The translations under genes and the position numbers were made by a program. Positions 1-10,090 of a stretch of DNA of 64,000 bases are shown piece after piece. The notes under the pieces are model-generated. The model saw only the letters and a list, made by a program, of their open reading frames with translations, did no database searches and had not been told where the DNA came from. How positions within the stretch are numbered: the first letter of the stretch is position 1; each line of letters opens with the position of its first letter. The DNA lies in assembly GCF_001676875.1 (NCBI RefSeq), contig NZ_JYKA01000013.1, positions 1 through 64,000 of the forward strand. Reading direction: 5' to 3'. The stretch is from Chromobacterium subtsugae. Lineage in GTDB: Bacteria; Pseudomonadota; Gammaproteobacteria; Burkholderiales; Chromobacteriaceae.

Positions 1-8
1 GAAAATAG

Positions 9-40
9 AAAAAGCCCAGCATTTTCATGCTGGGCTTTTT
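9..40 (-). terminator. terminator downstream of the tRNA cluster
   Basis: A perfect 14-bp stem (AAAAAGCCCAGCAT and its complement) with a 4-nt loop. The A and T runs at both ends make it a possible bidirectional intrinsic terminator. It lies just past the 3' end of the minus-strand tRNA genes. Confidence 0.85.
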
Positions 41-49
41 TCTGAATCC

Positions 50-124
50 TGGCGTCCCCACGGGGAATCGAACCCCGGCTACCGCCGTGAAAGGGCGGTG
101 TTCTAACCGCTAAACTATAGGGAC
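50..124 (-). tRNA. tRNA-Glu (anticodon TTC)
   Basis: Read on the minus strand it folds as a cloverleaf. The acceptor stem GTCCCTA pairs with TGGGGAC, followed by discriminator G and an encoded CCA. The T-loop core GGTTCGATTCC is present, and the anticodon loop CTTTCAC sits on a CCGCC/GGCGG stem, giving TTC. It is the last of three tRNA genes read away from lysC and probably shares their transcript. Confidence 0.95.
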
Positions 125-128
125 GTCT

Positions 129-205
129 TGGTGCACCCGGAGCGATTCGAACGCCCGACCCTCTGGTTCGTAGCCAGATACTCTATCCAACTGAGCTACG
201 GGTGC
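129..205 (-). tRNA. tRNA-Arg (anticodon ACG)
   Basis: A 77-nt minus-strand cloverleaf. The acceptor stem GCACCCG pairs with CGGGTGC, then discriminator A and an encoded CCA. The anticodon arm TCTGG-CTACGAA-CCAGA gives ACG (presumably read as ICG after deamination). Only 4 nt separate it from tRNA-Glu, so co-transcription and processing from one precursor is likely. Confidence 0.95.
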
Positions 206-211
206 AGTTTC

Positions 212-305
212 TGGCGGAGAAAGAGGGATTCGAACCCTCGATACAGGTTTAAGCCCGTATGCTTCCTTAGCAGGGAAGTGCCTTCGACCACTCGGCCATT
301 TCTCC
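212..305 (-). tRNA. tRNA-Ser (anticodon GCT)
   Basis: A 94-nt minus-strand tRNA with the long variable arm typical of serine tRNAs. The acceptor stem GGAGAAA pairs with TTTCTCC, followed by G and CCA. The anticodon arm CTTCC-CTGCTAA-GGAAG gives GCT, reading AGC/AGU codons. It is the first tRNA after lysC, about 60 nt beyond the lysC stop codon. Confidence 0.95.
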
Positions 306-366
306 GTTCAGAGAGCGCCATATTAAATAGGGGCGCTCTTGCTGTCAAGCATAAATGCAAAATTAT

Positions 367-1593
367 TTATGCCGCCTGGTCCAGGCCGAAAACCTTATGC
401 AAAACGCGAACCGCCAGCTCCAGATATTTCTCGTCCACCAGCACCGAAACCTTGATTTCCGAAGTGGAGATCATCTGGATGTTGATGCCTTCTTCGGCCA
501 GCGTGCGGAACATGGTGGAAGCGATGCCGCAGTGCGAACGCATGCCGACGCCGACGATGGAAATCTTGGCCACCTTGTCATCGGCATCGATCTTGGCCGC
601 GCCGATATGGGTCTGCACCTCGCGCAGGATGGCAAGCGTGCGCTGGAACTCGCCGCGCGGCACGGTGAAGGAGAAATCGGTGGTGCCGTTTTCGCCGACA
701 TTCTGGATGATCATGTCCACTTCGATGTTGGCATCCGCGATCGGGCCCAGGATCTGGTAAGCGATGCCCGGCTTGTCCGGCACGCCCTTGACATTGATGC
801 GGGCCTCGTTGCGATCGAATGCGATGCCTGCCACTACCGCCTTTTCCATGCTCTCATCTTCCTCAAACGTAATCAGGGTGCCCTCGCCTTCGTCTTCGAA
901 GCTGGAGAGCACGCGCAAGCGTACCTTGTACTTGCCGGCGAACTCCACCGAGCGGATCTGCAATACCTTGGAGCCCAGCGACGCCATTTCGATCATCTCT
1001 TCGAAAGTGACCGTCTTCAGGCGGCGGGCCTCCGGCACCACGCGCGGATCGGTGGTGTAGACGCCGTCGACGTCGGTGTAGATCTGGCACTCGTCGGCCT
1101 TCAGCGCGGCGGCCAGCGCCACCGCCGAAGTATCGGAGCCGCCGCGGCCCAGCGTGGTGATGTTGCCTTCCTCATCCACGCCCTGGAAGCCGGCGACGAT
1201 GACCACGCGGCCTTCCTTCAGGTCGGAACGCATCACCTCCTCGTCTATCGACTGGATGCGGGCCTTGGTGTGCGACTGATCGGTCACCACCTTCACCTGC
1301 CAGCCGCAATAGCTCTTGGCCGGCACGCCGATTTCCTTCAGCGCCATCGCCAACAGGCCGATGGTGACCTGTTCGCCGGTGGAAACGATCACGTCCAGCT
1401 CGCGCGGGTCCGGGTAATCCTGAATATCCTTGGCCAGGGCGATCAGGCGGTTGGTCTCGCCGCTCATCGCGGAAACCACCACCACCACATCATGCCCCTG
1501 GGCCTTCCATTTGGCGACGCGACGGGCCACATTCTTGATGCGCTCGGTTGTCCCGACCGAGGTGCCGCCGTACTTCTGTACGATGAGTGCCAT
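367..1593 (-). CDS. lysC: aspartate kinase
   Basis: Aspartokinase phosphorylates L-aspartate to 4-phospho-aspartate, the committed step to lysine, threonine and methionine. The 408-aa protein begins MALIVQKYGGTSVG, the standard nucleotide-binding motif KYGGTS. It has the GFQGVDEEG and TLGRGGSDTSAVALAAAL kinase motifs and two C-terminal ACT domains (from about residue 265), as in class II-type LysC of beta/gammaproteobacteria, which are feedback regulated by lysine and/or threonine. The reading frame stays open 35 codons upstream, but this ATG matches family N-termini. Such genes often have an internal start for the beta subunit; I did not identify one with confidence. Other aspartate-family genes (hom, thrC) lie 20 kb away. 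Confidence 0.96.
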   Translation of the reverse strand: MALIVQKYGGTSVGTTERIKNVARRVAKWKAQGHDVVVVVSAMSGETNRLIALAKDIQDYPDPRELDVIVSTGEQVTIGLLAMALKEIGVPAKSYCGWQVKVVTDQSHTKARIQSIDEEVMRSDLKEGRVVIVAGFQGVDEEGNITTLGRGGSDTSAVALAAALKADECQIYTDVDGVYTTDPRVVPEARRLKTVTFEEMIEMASLGSKVLQIRSVEFAGKYKVRLRVLSSFEDEGEGTLITFEEDESMEKAVVAGIAFDRNEARINVKGVPDKPGIAYQILGPIADANIEVDMIIQNVGENGTTDFSFTVPRGEFQRTLAILREVQTHIGAAKIDADDKVAKISIVGVGMRSHCGIASTMFRTLAEEGINIQMISTSEIKVSVLVDEKYLELAVRVLHKVFGLDQAA

Positions 1594-1770
1594 ACGTGCT
1601 TCTTGTTTCAAAATGGTTGAAATGTCGAGCTTCGATTCTGACCACAGAATGTCGATAAATGCAAGGCTGAATTGGCAAAGTCGAACATGCCGGCCCACGC
1701 CGCGCCTCGCATCCCCTGGCGCACGCCATCGCGCTAAGACAACTGGCTGGCTGTTTGCATCCCCTAAGCC

Positions 1771-1797
1771 TAAAGGCTACAAAACAGAGAGAGATCA
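1771..1797 (+). promoter_or_regulatory. weak candidate sigma-28 (FliA) promoter for the chemotaxis operon
   Basis: TAAAGGCT, then 11 nt, then AGAGATCA, compared with the FliA consensus TAAAGTTT-N11-GCCGATAA. The -35 half is good and the -10 half poor. It sits about 25 nt before the first chemotaxis-operon start codon. The position is sensible but the match is marginal. Confidence 0.25.
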
Positions 1798-1821
1798 CGA
1801 TCCGACTGACGGGACCCATGC

Positions 1822-2736
1822 ATGACTGCCCCTGTTCAACCCTGGCGCTGGATCCGGCTGGAAATCGGCCTGGTCGTCAACGGGGGAATCCAGTACGCGC
1901 TGTTCATCGACCATCCCTTGTTCTGGCCGGCTCTCGGCCTTACCACCCTGCTGTTGCTGCTGTTGCTGCTGTGGCCGCGCAGCCTGCCCGCCGCCTCCCG
2001 CCCGCCGCCGCGCGACATCGGCTCGCAGGCGCAATACTGGCGCGATGTCGCCGGCCATGTTTACGCGCTATTGCCGCTGTGGGCCGGCCACATCGCCTTG
2101 GGGCGCGAACAGATAGACGAGGCCGCCGGCCGGCTGACCGGGCACTGCGACAATATGCTGCGCCAGCTTGGATACCAGGCGCCGGAGCCGGCGGATGCCG
2201 CCGCCGAGCAGAAAACGGCCGACGCCCCCCCGCTGGGCGCGCCAAGCGGCCTATCGCCGCCGGACAGGATGCTGATGCCCATGCTCAAGCAACTGCAGCA
2301 ATCGGCCCTGCAACTGGAAGCGCTGGCTCAGGCGCGGGAAAACAGCCAGCCGGATGGGCAGATCGCCAGCCAGGTCGGCAATCTGCTGCGGCAGCTGGAA
2401 ACGCTGGAGCGCGACTCCCAGCCTCCGCCCGGCCAGAAGCGCGACGGCAACGCGGCCGGCTTCGATCTGCGGGCCGCCGCCGAGGACACGCTGACCCAGT
2501 TGCAGTTCCAGGACCGGGTCAACCAGATCCTGTCCCACGTCCAGAACGATATCTGGCAGCTGGAAGCCATGTTGCACGAGGCGTTGAGCAGCGAGGACGA
2601 GCTGCCGGCCCCGCCGGATACCGAAGCCTGGCTCAGCGCGCTCAAAAGCAGCTACACCACGCACGAGCAGCGCGCGCTGCACAACCGGGACGGCGGCGAC
2701 CGCCCTCCCGGGCCTAGCGACATCACCTTCTTCTGA
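1822..2736 (+). CDS. membrane-anchored protein heading the chemotaxis operon, function unknown
   Basis: 304 aa. One hydrophobic segment near residues 32-50 (a run of leucines between Trp-Pro residues) predicts a single membrane anchor. The rest is soluble, Gln/Ala/Leu-rich and probably helical or coiled coil from about 140 to 255. A conserved-looking stretch near residue 225, LQFQDRVNQILSHVQ, recalls the QDFQDLTGQ helix of the CheZ phosphatase family and similar helices in MCP-associated proteins; this resemblance is weak and by eye. The gene precedes cheY by 19 nt and is clearly part of the operon. It could be a signal-terminating or receptor-associated factor, but no function can be assigned. 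Confidence 0.75.
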   Translation: MTAPVQPWRWIRLEIGLVVNGGIQYALFIDHPLFWPALGLTTLLLLLLLLWPRSLPAASRPPPRDIGSQAQYWRDVAGHVYALLPLWAGHIALGREQIDEAAGRLTGHCDNMLRQLGYQAPEPADAAAEQKTADAPPLGAPSGLSPPDRMLMPMLKQLQQSALQLEALAQARENSQPDGQIASQVGNLLRQLETLERDSQPPPGQKRDGNAAGFDLRAAAEDTLTQLQFQDRVNQILSHVQNDIWQLEAMLHEALSSEDELPAPPDTEAWLSALKSSYTTHEQRALHNRDGGDRPPGPSDITFF

Positions 2737-2755
2737 ATCACTGGGAACGCGGCAG

Positions 2756-3124
2756 ATGGCCAAGACCATATTGATAGTCGACGACTCCACCACCTTGCGG
2801 CAGGTGGTGAGAATGACCTTGGCCGGCGCCGGCTATGAAGTGCTGGAGGCCGGAAACGGCAAGGAGGCACTGGACATCCTGGATGGGCGCAAAATCCATC
2901 TGATCATCTCCGACGTCAACATGCCGCTGCTGGACGGCATCGGCCTGCTCAAGCACATCAAGCAGCTGTCCAGCTACAAGTTCACCCCGGTGATCATGCT
3001 GACCACCGAGTCGGCCGAAGAGAAAAAGCGCGAAGGCAAGGAGGCCGGCGCCAAAGCCTGGGTGGTCAAGCCCTTCCAACCCCCGGTGCTGCTGACGGCG
3101 GTCGCCAAGCTGATCCTGCCCTGA
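2756..3124 (+). CDS. cheY: CheY-type single-domain response regulator
   Basis: 122 aa, a complete receiver domain with no output domain. The acidic pair D9/D10 follows ILIV, the phospho-acceptor is D53 in IISDVNMP, T83 is in MLTTES and the conserved K105 in VVKPF. CheA phosphorylates this Asp, and phospho-CheY then acts on the flagellar switch or another partner. It lies between the membrane protein and the STAS gene. CheY copies inside alternative che clusters are often not the main flagellar CheY, so its output target is not certain. Confidence 0.93.
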   Translation: MAKTILIVDDSTTLRQVVRMTLAGAGYEVLEAGNGKEALDILDGRKIHLIISDVNMPLLDGIGLLKHIKQLSSYKFTPVIMLTTESAEEKKREGKEAGAKAWVVKPFQPPVLLTAVAKLILP

Positions 3125-3149
3125 GCGGGCGCCGCAGCCAGGAGCCGAC

Positions 3150-3425
3150 ATGCCGCTTGCGATCCGCGCCGGCCACGAGCAAACCATCTACCAGGCGGCC
3201 CAGTTGCGCGCGCAGTTGGCCGGCGCGCTGCGGGACGGCGCCGGCGTTACGCTGGACTTGTCGGCCGTGGAGGAGATCGACTGCGCCGGCGCCCAGGTCC
3301 TGCTATGGCTGCAGCGCGAAGGCATCCGCCTGGGACAGCCGGTGGCGCTGCTGTCGCCCAGCCGGGCCGTGCGCGACTTTGTCCAGCTGATGGGGCTGCA
3401 GCGCGAACTGCGGCTGGAGCCCTGA
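3150..3425 (+). CDS. STAS-domain protein of the chemotaxis operon
   Basis: 91 aa, one STAS domain (anti-sigma-factor antagonist fold). The signature loop reads LDLSAVEEIDCAGAQVLL. The residue that aligns with the phosphorylated Ser of SpoIIAA-type proteins (D-S-S-G) is Cys45 here (D-C-A-G). The protein therefore probably acts by binding rather than by a phospho-switch. A good ribosome-binding site (AGGAG, 3138-3142) supports the start. It lies between cheY and cheA, an arrangement seen in several alternative chemotaxis clusters, where its job is not well defined. Confidence 0.85.
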   Translation: MPLAIRAGHEQTIYQAAQLRAQLAGALRDGAGVTLDLSAVEEIDCAGAQVLLWLQREGIRLGQPVALLSPSRAVRDFVQLMGLQRELRLEP

Positions 3426-3439
3426 CTAGAGGAGAGGCG

Positions 3440-5575
3440 ATGGATCTGGAACAGGCGCTGCAAACCTTCCTGGAGGAATCGCGCGAACTGCTGGCCGACA
3501 TGGAAAGCACCCTGCTGGACATCGAGGCCGAACATGCCGACGCCGAGCAGCTGAACGCGCTGTTCCGCGCCATGCACACCATCAAGGGCTCCGCCGGCCT
3601 GTTCGGCCTGGAGGAAATCGTCAATTTCACCCACCAGGCGGAAAACCTGCTGGATCAACTGCGCGACGGCCACCTGAGGCTGGACGACGAGCTGGTCGGC
3701 CTGCTGCTGCGCTGCCACGACCATGTGAAGCTGATGATACAGGCGCTGGCCGCCAAGCAGGATCTGACGGCGCTGCGCGACGAAGGCTTGCTGGCGGCGC
3801 TGCGGGACTACCTGGCGCATCCGCAGGCGCCGCCCGCGGCCGACTCTGCCGACATTGAGCCGCCGCCGGCGCCGGCCAGCAGCCGCTGGCTGCTATCGCT
3901 GCGTTTCGGCCCCGACGCGCTGCGCAACGGCCTCGATCCCTCGTCCTTCATCCGCTATCTGGCCTCGATAGGCCGGATCGAGCAGATCGAGGCCATCTGC
4001 TGCGCGCTGCCTGACGGCGACGCCTTCGACCCCGAATCCAACTATCTGCGGCTGGAGGCGCTGTATCACGGCGAGCAGGATGAGAAAAGCCTGCTGGACG
4101 TATTCGAATTCGCGCGCGAAGACAGCGCCATCCATCTCTGGCCGCTGGCGCTCGTCCAGCCCAGCCTGCCCGACGCCTGCGCGAACGCCGGCGCCGAAGA
4201 GACGGCGGCGGTGCGGCAGGCCTGGACGCGCTTCGGCGTTCTGGAGCCCATCGACGCGGCGGCTGACGCCCAGCCCGAACCGCCCGGCCATGCCCCGCTC
4301 CCGGCGGCCGCCGAAACCGCAGCGGACGGCGAAGCCCGCAGCGCCAAACCGGCGGAGAGCCGTTTCATCAAAGTGGAGGCCGGCAAGCTGGACAACCTGA
4401 TCAATCTGATCGGCGAGCTGGTGATCGCCGGCGCGGCGGCCAACCTGATCGCCCGCCGCGCACAGCAAACGCCGCTGGTGGAGGCGACGCTGACCATCGC
4501 CAGCCTGATCGAGCAGATCCGCGCCGGCACGCTGTCGATGCGGATGGTGCAGATAGGCGAGATCTTCCAGCGCTTCCCGCGGGTGGTTCGCGATGTGTCG
4601 CGCGAGCTGGGCAAGGACATCCACCTGCACATCGTCGGCGCCGAAACCGAACTGGACAAGTCCATGGTGGAAAAACTGGGCGATCCCTTGCTGCACATCG
4701 TGCGCAACGCCATCGACCACGGCATAGAGGCCACCGATCTGCGCCAGGCCCACGGCAAGCCGGCCCAGGGCAACCTCTGGCTCAACGCCTATCACGAATC
4801 CGGCAGCGTGGTGATCGAGGTGGCCGACGACGGCGGCGGCCTGGACCGGCGGCGCATCCTGGCCAAGGCGCGCGAACGCGGCCTGCTGGGCCCGGACGAC
4901 GAGCCGCCTGACAGCGCGGTGTTCCAGCAAATCTTCGCGGCGGGCTTCTCCACCGCGGAACAGGTGACCAATCTGTCCGGACGCGGCGTCGGCATGGACG
5001 TCGTCAGACGCAGCATCCAGCAGCTGCACGGCACGATAGACATCGACAGCGAGCCCGGCCGCGGCACCACCTTCCGCATCCGCCTGCCGCTGACGCTGGC
5101 CATCATCGACGGCTTCCTGGTGGAAGTGGCCGCCTCCACCTTCGTGCTGCCGCTGGAAGCGGTGGTGGAATGCATAGAACTGCCGGACGGCCTGCCTGCC
5201 AACGGCGTGCACGACTGGATCAATCTGCGCGGCGAGCTGCTGCCGCTGCTGCACCTGTCGTCCTTTTTCGAACTGCCCGCCAAGGCCGCGCCGCGCCGCA
5301 ACGTGGTGGTGGTCCACTACGACGACCGCAAGGCGGGCCTGGTGGTGGATGCGCTGCAAGGCGAATTCCAGACCGTGATCAAACCGCTGGGCGCGTTGTT
5401 CAGCACGCTGAAGGCCATCAGCGGCTCCACCATACTGGGCAGCGGCGAGGTGGCGCTGATCCTGGACGTGCCGTCGCTGCTCCGCCATGCCTGCCGCAAG
5501 GAGGCTGAGCATTTTCCGCCGCCCGATGGCGCGGCGGCCCGCTCCCACGCCCCGCTGCCGGGAAACGCGCGATGA
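3440..5575 (+). CDS. cheA: chemotaxis histidine kinase CheA
   Basis: 711 aa. The N-terminal Hpt domain has H46 in [11 protein letters not shown] divergent linker/P2 region follows (about 130-340), then the dimerisation domain ([11 protein letters not shown] near 320), a HATPase_c domain with the N-box [12 protein letters not shown] and the G-rich GRGVGMDVV, and a C-terminal CheW-like P5 domain. It autophosphorylates under receptor control and passes phosphate to CheY and CheB. The start at 3440 is chosen because GGAGAGG lies just before it and the Hpt domain begins there. Its stop overlaps the next gene by 4 nt (ATGA), indicating translational coupling. Confidence 0.95.
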   Translation: MDLEQALQTFLEESRELLADMESTLLDIEAEHADAEQLNALFRAMHTIKGSAGLFGLEEIVNFTHQAENLLDQLRDGHLRLDDELVGLLLRCHDHVKLMIQALAAKQDLTALRDEGLLAALRDYLAHPQAPPAADSADIEPPPAPASSRWLLSLRFGPDALRNGLDPSSFIRYLASIGRIEQIEAICCALPDGDAFDPESNYLRLEALYHGEQDEKSLLDVFEFAREDSAIHLWPLALVQPSLPDACANAGAEETAAVRQAWTRFGVLEPIDAAADAQPEPPGHAPLPAAAETAADGEARSAKPAESRFIKVEAGKLDNLINLIGELVIAGAAANLIARRAQQTPLVEATLTIASLIEQIRAGTLSMRMVQIGEIFQRFPRVVRDVSRELGKDIHLHIVGAETELDKSMVEKLGDPLLHIVRNAIDHGIEATDLRQAHGKPAQGNLWLNAYHESGSVVIEVADDGGGLDRRRILAKARERGLLGPDDEPPDSAVFQQIFAAGFSTAEQVTNLSGRGVGMDVVRRSIQQLHGTIDIDSEPGRGTTFRIRLPLTLAIIDGFLVEVAASTFVLPLEAVVECIELPDGLPANGVHDWINLRGELLPLLHLSSFFELPAKAAPRRNVVVVHYDDRKAGLVVDALQGEFQTVIKPLGALFSTLKAISGSTILGSGEVALILDVPSLLRHACRKEAEHFPPPDGAAARSHAPLPGNAR

Positions 5576-7164
5576 CCGCCTTCTCCGGCATGCGCATCGC
5601 CACCCGGCAGGCGCTGGGCTACGGCGCCGTCATCCTGCTGATGCTGCTGTGCATCGCGGTGGCGCTGCAGGGTTTCGGCAATATCAACAGCGCCGTCCAC
5701 AACATCACCCGGGTCAACAATGTCGAAGCCCGCCTCGCCCACCAACTGCTGGAGTCCAACCAGCTGGCGCGGCTCGAAATACGCAACGGCCTGCTGGCCA
5801 GCAACCGCGGCGAGCTGGAACGCGCCGGACGGAATCTGCAGGACGCGCTGCGCCGCTACCAGGAAGCCGAGCGGCAACTGGCGCAGATGTTCCAGCGCGA
5901 AGCCGGCACCAACGCGCGCGAGCGGGAGCTGATGGCCGCCATCCAGAACGGCAGCCGCGACGCCCATCAGGATTACCTGCAGGCGCTGGCGCTGGTCGGA
6001 CAGCAGAAACCCCGCGACGCGCGCGCGCTGCTGGCCGGCAAGGGCGGCCGGCTGAACGAGCAGATCAGCGCGTTGGCCGATGTCGAAGACGGACTCAACG
6101 AGGAGCTGGCGCGGCAAAGCGCGGCCGCCTACCAGGCCAGCCGCGGCCGGATGCTGCTGCTGGCCGCGCTGGCGGTCGCCGCCAGCCTGCTGATCGCCGC
6201 CGCCATCCGCCGCAATCTGCTGCGCACGCTGGGCGGCGAGCCGCAGGCGGTGGCCGGCGTGATGCGCGAAGTGGCCAACGGCAACCTGCAGTGCGGCATC
6301 GCGCTGCGCCCCGACGATCAGACCAGCCTGGCCGCCTCCATCGCCCAAACCATCCAGACGCTGGGCGCCATCATCGGCGAGGTGAAGAACGGCTCGGAAA
6401 GCCTGTCCGTCGCCTCCCAGCACATCCACGCCACCTCGCAGATGCTGGCGCGCTCCGCCAGCGAGCAAGCCGCAGGCCTGGAGCAGACCTCGTCGTCGGT
6501 CGCGCAGATGTCGGCGTCGATCAACCAGACCAACGACAACGCCCGGCTGACGGAAAGCATGGCGGAAAAGGCGTCGCGGGAGGCCGGCCAGGGCGGCGAG
6601 GCGGTGCAGCAGACCATACGCGCGATGCGCGAGATCGCCGAGCGGATCGGCATCATCGACGACATCGCCTACCAAACCAACTTGCTGGCGCTGAACGCCG
6701 CCATCGAGGCCGCCCGCGCCGGCGAGCACGGCAAAGGCTTCGCGGTGGTGGCGGCCGAAGTTCGCAAGCTGGCCGAAAGCAGCCAGGTCGCGGCGCGGGA
6801 AATCGGCGCGCTGGCGCGCGACAGCGTGCTGCTGGTGGACGAAGCCGGCGGCCTGCTGGAAGAGATAGTCCGCTCCAGCCGCCGCACCTCGGACCTGGTG
6901 CAGGAAATCGCCGCCGCGTCCAACGAGCAGTCGGACGGCGTCGGCCAGATCAGCCTGGCGGTGCAGCAGCTGAACCAGACCACCCAGCAGAACGCCAGCG
7001 CCAGCGAGGAATTGGCCGCCACCGCCGAGGAAATGAACCGCCAGGCCGAAAACCTGCACGACCTGATCGGCTTCTTTCATCTGGGCGCCCTGCGCGCCGG
7101 CGTGGACGCGCGCGGGACGCCGGCGGCGCCGGAAGCCGCCGCGCGCGGCCGAATGCCATTCTGA
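5572..7164 (+). CDS. methyl-accepting chemotaxis protein
   Basis: 530 aa. An N-terminal transmembrane helix (about 12-32) precedes a periplasmic four-helix-type sensor region. A second helix lies near 180-205, then a HAMP domain ([18 protein letters not shown]) and a long cytoplasmic coiled coil. The hairpin tip has the near-invariant [20 protein letters not shown] signature. No C-terminal NWETF-type CheR tether is present; the protein ends RGRMPF. It is translationally coupled to cheA and presumably signals to the CheA/CheW of this operon. The ligand is unknown. Confidence 0.93.
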   Translation: MTAFSGMRIATRQALGYGAVILLMLLCIAVALQGFGNINSAVHNITRVNNVEARLAHQLLESNQLARLEIRNGLLASNRGELERAGRNLQDALRRYQEAERQLAQMFQREAGTNARERELMAAIQNGSRDAHQDYLQALALVGQQKPRDARALLAGKGGRLNEQISALADVEDGLNEELARQSAAAYQASRGRMLLLAALAVAASLLIAAAIRRNLLRTLGGEPQAVAGVMREVANGNLQCGIALRPDDQTSLAASIAQTIQTLGAIIGEVKNGSESLSVASQHIHATSQMLARSASEQAAGLEQTSSSVAQMSASINQTNDNARLTESMAEKASREAGQGGEAVQQTIRAMREIAERIGIIDDIAYQTNLLALNAAIEAARAGEHGKGFAVVAAEVRKLAESSQVAAREIGALARDSVLLVDEAGGLLEEIVRSSRRTSDLVQEIAAASNEQSDGVGQISLAVQQLNQTTQQNASASEELAATAEEMNRQAENLHDLIGFFHLGALRAGVDARGTPAAPEAAARGRMPF

Positions 7165-7183
7165 ACCGGCGGGAGACATCAAT

Positions 7184-7729
7184 ATGGCCGCACTCAATAT
7201 CCTGCGCCGCGCCGATAGCGACGCCGCCGAAGCGGAAGCGGCGGAACTCCGGCAGTTCCTGACATTCCAGCTGGCGGGGGAAACCTTCGCCATCGGCATT
7301 TTGCGGATACGGGAAATCCTCGAATACATCCGGCCGACCTCGGTGCCGCTGATGCCGCCGTTCATCCGCGGCGTGATGAACCTGCGCGGCGCGGTGGTGC
7401 CGGTGATAGACCTGTCGCTGCGCTTCGCCCGCGACGAAACCGCGATCCACCGCCGCACCTGCATCGTCATCATGGAAGTGGAGCATGAGGAGCAGTGGCA
7501 GTTGATCGGCGTGCTGGTGGACGCCGTGCACGAGGTGCTGGCGATTCCCGACGACGCCATCGAGCCGCCGCCGCAGTTCGGCAGCAAGATCCGCGTCGAC
7601 TTCATCGAGGGCATGGCCCGGCTGGACGACCACTTCGTGGTGCTGCTGAACGTGGACAAGGTGCTGTCGGTGCACGAGATGTCGCTGCTGTCGGAGCTGA
7701 GCCGGCAGGAAGAGGCGGAGGAGGAATGA
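7184..7729 (+). CDS. cheW: chemotaxis coupling protein CheW
   Basis: 181 aa, one CheW domain spanning about residues 22-165. It contains the typical [20 protein letters not shown] start and the [18 protein letters not shown] core. CheW bridges receptors to CheA in the signalling array. The N-terminal extension and the acidic Glu-rich tail (EEAEEE) are slightly longer than in minimal CheW. It sits between two receptor genes of the same operon. Confidence 0.94.
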   Translation: MAALNILRRADSDAAEAEAAELRQFLTFQLAGETFAIGILRIREILEYIRPTSVPLMPPFIRGVMNLRGAVVPVIDLSLRFARDETAIHRRTCIVIMEVEHEEQWQLIGVLVDAVHEVLAIPDDAIEPPPQFGSKIRVDFIEGMARLDDHFVVLLNVDKVLSVHEMSLLSELSRQEEAEEE

Positions 7730-7781
7730 TGACGGCACGCCATGCGCGCCGGCAAACCGGCGACGGCCGCGGAGAATCCCG

Positions 7782-9407
7782 ATGAAGCATTTCAGCATTC
7801 GACACCAGTTCATCCTGCTGACCACCGGCGTGCTGCTGGGCCTGGGCTGCCTGACCGCCACCGCCTGGCAGGGCTTGCGCACGGTGATGATCAACGGCGA
7901 CATGTACCGCCAGGTGGTGCTTGGCAAGGACTTCATCAACGACCTGGATCCGCCGACGCTGGAGCTGCAAGCCAGCTTCCTGCTGGCCAACCAGCTGCGC
8001 GGCGCCATGGATCCATCCATCCGCCAGCAACTGCTCAACCAGATGCAGGCGCAACGCGCCGAATTCTACGACGGGCTGAAAAAATGGGAAGCCAATCCGT
8101 TGCCGGCCGAGATGCGCGCCACCCTGGCGCAAAAGGTGCAGCCCAGCGGCGACGCCTTCTTCCAGGAAGTGGACACCCGCTTCCTGCCGGCGCTGGACGC
8201 GCACGACCAACTGGCCATCAATCTGTCCTTCGACCGGCTGGCCGCCCAGTACGACCGCAACCATCAGACCATCCTGCCGCTGATCGAACAAACCAGCCGG
8301 ATGCAACGGCAGATGGAGGACGAAGCGCAGCGCATCACCAGCCAGACCTTCGCCTGGCTGGCCGGCGTCAGCCTGACGGTGCTGTTGCTGCTGGCCGGCT
8401 TCCTGCTGCTGATCTACCGCCAGCTGATCCGCCGGCTGGGCGGCGAGCCCCGCGACGTGGCGCGCGCCACCCGCGAGGTGGCCGCGGGCCGGCTGGACAT
8501 CGAGCTGGCGCCGGCGCCGGAAGGCAGCCTCAGCGAAGCGATACGGCTGATGTGCCTGCAATTGCGGGCGATCATCGGCGAAGTGAAGACCGCCTCCGAC
8601 GGCGTGGCCAGCGCCGCGCAGCAGATCAGCTCCACCGCGCTGGCGCTGTCGCAGGGAGCCAGCTCTTCCGCCGCCGGCCTGGAGCAAAGCTCGGCCTCGA
8701 TAGAGCAGGTATCGGCGTCGATCAACCAGACCAGCGACAACTCCCACACCACCGAAGCGATCGCCGAACAGGCCTCGGCTGAAGCCACCGAAGGCGGCCA
8801 GGCGGTGCAGCAGACGGTGCAGGCGATGCGCCAGATCGCCGACCGGGTGGGCATCATCGATGAAATCGCCTACCAGACCAACCTGTTGGCGCTGAACGCC
8901 GCCATCGAGGCCGCCCGCGCCGGCAAGCACGGCGCCGGCTTCGCGGTGGTGGCGGCCGAAGTGCGCAGGCTGGCCGAACGCAGCCAGGTGGCGGCGCAGG
9001 AAATAGGCGAGCTGGCCGAGCGCAGCGTCGCCGTGGCCGAGCACGCCGGGCGGCTGCTGAAGGAGATCGTCCGCTCCAGCGGCCGCACCGCCGACCTGGT
9101 GCAGGAGATCGCCGCCGCCACCAAGGAGCAGGCCGGCGGCATCGGCCAGATCAACCAGGCTATCCTGCACCTGAACCACTCCACCCAGCAGAACGCCGCC
9201 GCCAGCGAGGAGCTTGCCTCGACGGCCGAGGAAATGACCCAGCAGGCCAACCGGCTGCAGCAGGCAATGGATTTCTTCCGGCTGGCGGCCAGCACCGCCG
9301 CCCTGCCCGTTGCGGCCGCGCCCGCAGCCCGCGCAGACTCGGCGCCTCCGCCGGCCGAGCCTCCGGCCCACGATCAGGAACAGCTGGACGACATGTTCCG
9401 CTTTTGA
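7782..9407 (+). CDS. methyl-accepting chemotaxis protein
   Basis: 541 aa, same architecture as the receptor encoded two genes upstream: TM helix at about 12-32, periplasmic helical sensor, second TM at about 190-210, HAMP ([18 protein letters not shown]) and a signalling hairpin with [20 protein letters not shown]. The two receptors are strongly alike in the cytoplasmic half and diverge in the sensor region, which suggests duplication followed by ligand divergence. An Ala/Pro-rich linker near 505-525 leads to a short acidic C-terminus ending DDMFRF, not a classic CheR-docking pentapeptide. Confidence 0.93.
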   Translation: MKHFSIRHQFILLTTGVLLGLGCLTATAWQGLRTVMINGDMYRQVVLGKDFINDLDPPTLELQASFLLANQLRGAMDPSIRQQLLNQMQAQRAEFYDGLKKWEANPLPAEMRATLAQKVQPSGDAFFQEVDTRFLPALDAHDQLAINLSFDRLAAQYDRNHQTILPLIEQTSRMQRQMEDEAQRITSQTFAWLAGVSLTVLLLLAGFLLLIYRQLIRRLGGEPRDVARATREVAAGRLDIELAPAPEGSLSEAIRLMCLQLRAIIGEVKTASDGVASAAQQISSTALALSQGASSSAAGLEQSSASIEQVSASINQTSDNSHTTEAIAEQASAEATEGGQAVQQTVQAMRQIADRVGIIDEIAYQTNLLALNAAIEAARAGKHGAGFAVVAAEVRRLAERSQVAAQEIGELAERSVAVAEHAGRLLKEIVRSSGRTADLVQEIAAATKEQAGGIGQINQAILHLNHSTQQNAAASEELASTAEEMTQQANRLQQAMDFFRLAASTAALPVAAAPAARADSAPPPAEPPAHDQEQLDDMFRF

Positions 9408-9499
9408 AAGCCGCGCGCGGCGCGGGCGCACTGTACTAGATTGAAACATGTGAATGTCGCCGGCAGTCCGCCCGGCGCTGATTAAGGAAAGCCAAGACC

Positions 9500-10090
9500 A
9501 TGGCATTGACTCCGCCGCTACCGGCGGCGGCGCCCGCGCCCGACAGCCGGCCAAGCGCAACGGCGGCCGCCGACGCCGCCGGCGACGCCATCTTCCTCCA
9601 CCCAGGCGACTGGCACTTCGGCGGCCGCGGCACCCGCATCCGCACGCTGCTGGGTTCCTGCGTCTCCATCATCCTCTGGCATCCCCAGGCCCAGGTGGGC
9701 GGCATGTGCCACTACCTGCTGGCCCAGCGCACCAACCGCCGCGGCGAAGCCCTGTCCGGCCGCTACGGCGACGAGGCCATGCTGCTGCTGCTGCGCGAAA
9801 TCCTGGCCTGCGGCCTGCCGCTGCAGGAGTTCCACGCCCGGCTGATAGGCGGCGCCTCGATGCTGATCAGCCGCGAACGCAAACTCACCCATGACGTGCC
9901 GGCGCGCAACATCAGCCTGGCGCGCGCCATGGTCAAGCAGCTTGGCCTGCGCCTGCAGGCGGAAGACCTGGGCGGCAACTGTCCGCGCCTGGTGTTGTTC
10001 GATGTCGCCAGCGGCAACGTCTGGATCAAGCAATCGCAAGAGGCCGAGCTGGAACTGGTTCCGCCCAAAAATACAAGGATGCGAACATGA
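9500..10090 (+). CDS. cheD: chemoreceptor glutamine deamidase CheD
   Basis: 196 aa. CheD deamidates specific glutamines in receptors, converting them to methylatable glutamates. The catalytic Cys54 is in [14 protein letters not shown], and the His is at 71 in GGMCHYLL. The downstream LIGGASML block and the C-terminal GNVWIKQ match the family. A GGAAAG ribosome-binding site precedes the ATG. Its stop overlaps the cheB start (ATGA), so the two receptor-modifying enzymes are translationally coupled. Confidence 0.93.
   Translation: MALTPPLPAAAPAPDSRPSATAAADAAGDAIFLHPGDWHFGGRGTRIRTLLGSCVSIILWHPQAQVGGMCHYLLAQRTNRRGEALSGRYGDEAMLLLLREILACGLPLQEFHARLIGGASMLISRERKLTHDVPARNISLARAMVKQLGLRLQAEDLGGNCPRLVLFDVASGNVWIKQSQEAELELVPPKNTRMRT

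Noticed and set aside
5317-7755. 812-codon minus-strand open frame across cheA, MCP and cheW
   Set aside because: It overlaps three well-supported chemotaxis genes in antisense; the composition is Ser/Ala/Arg-rich without domains.
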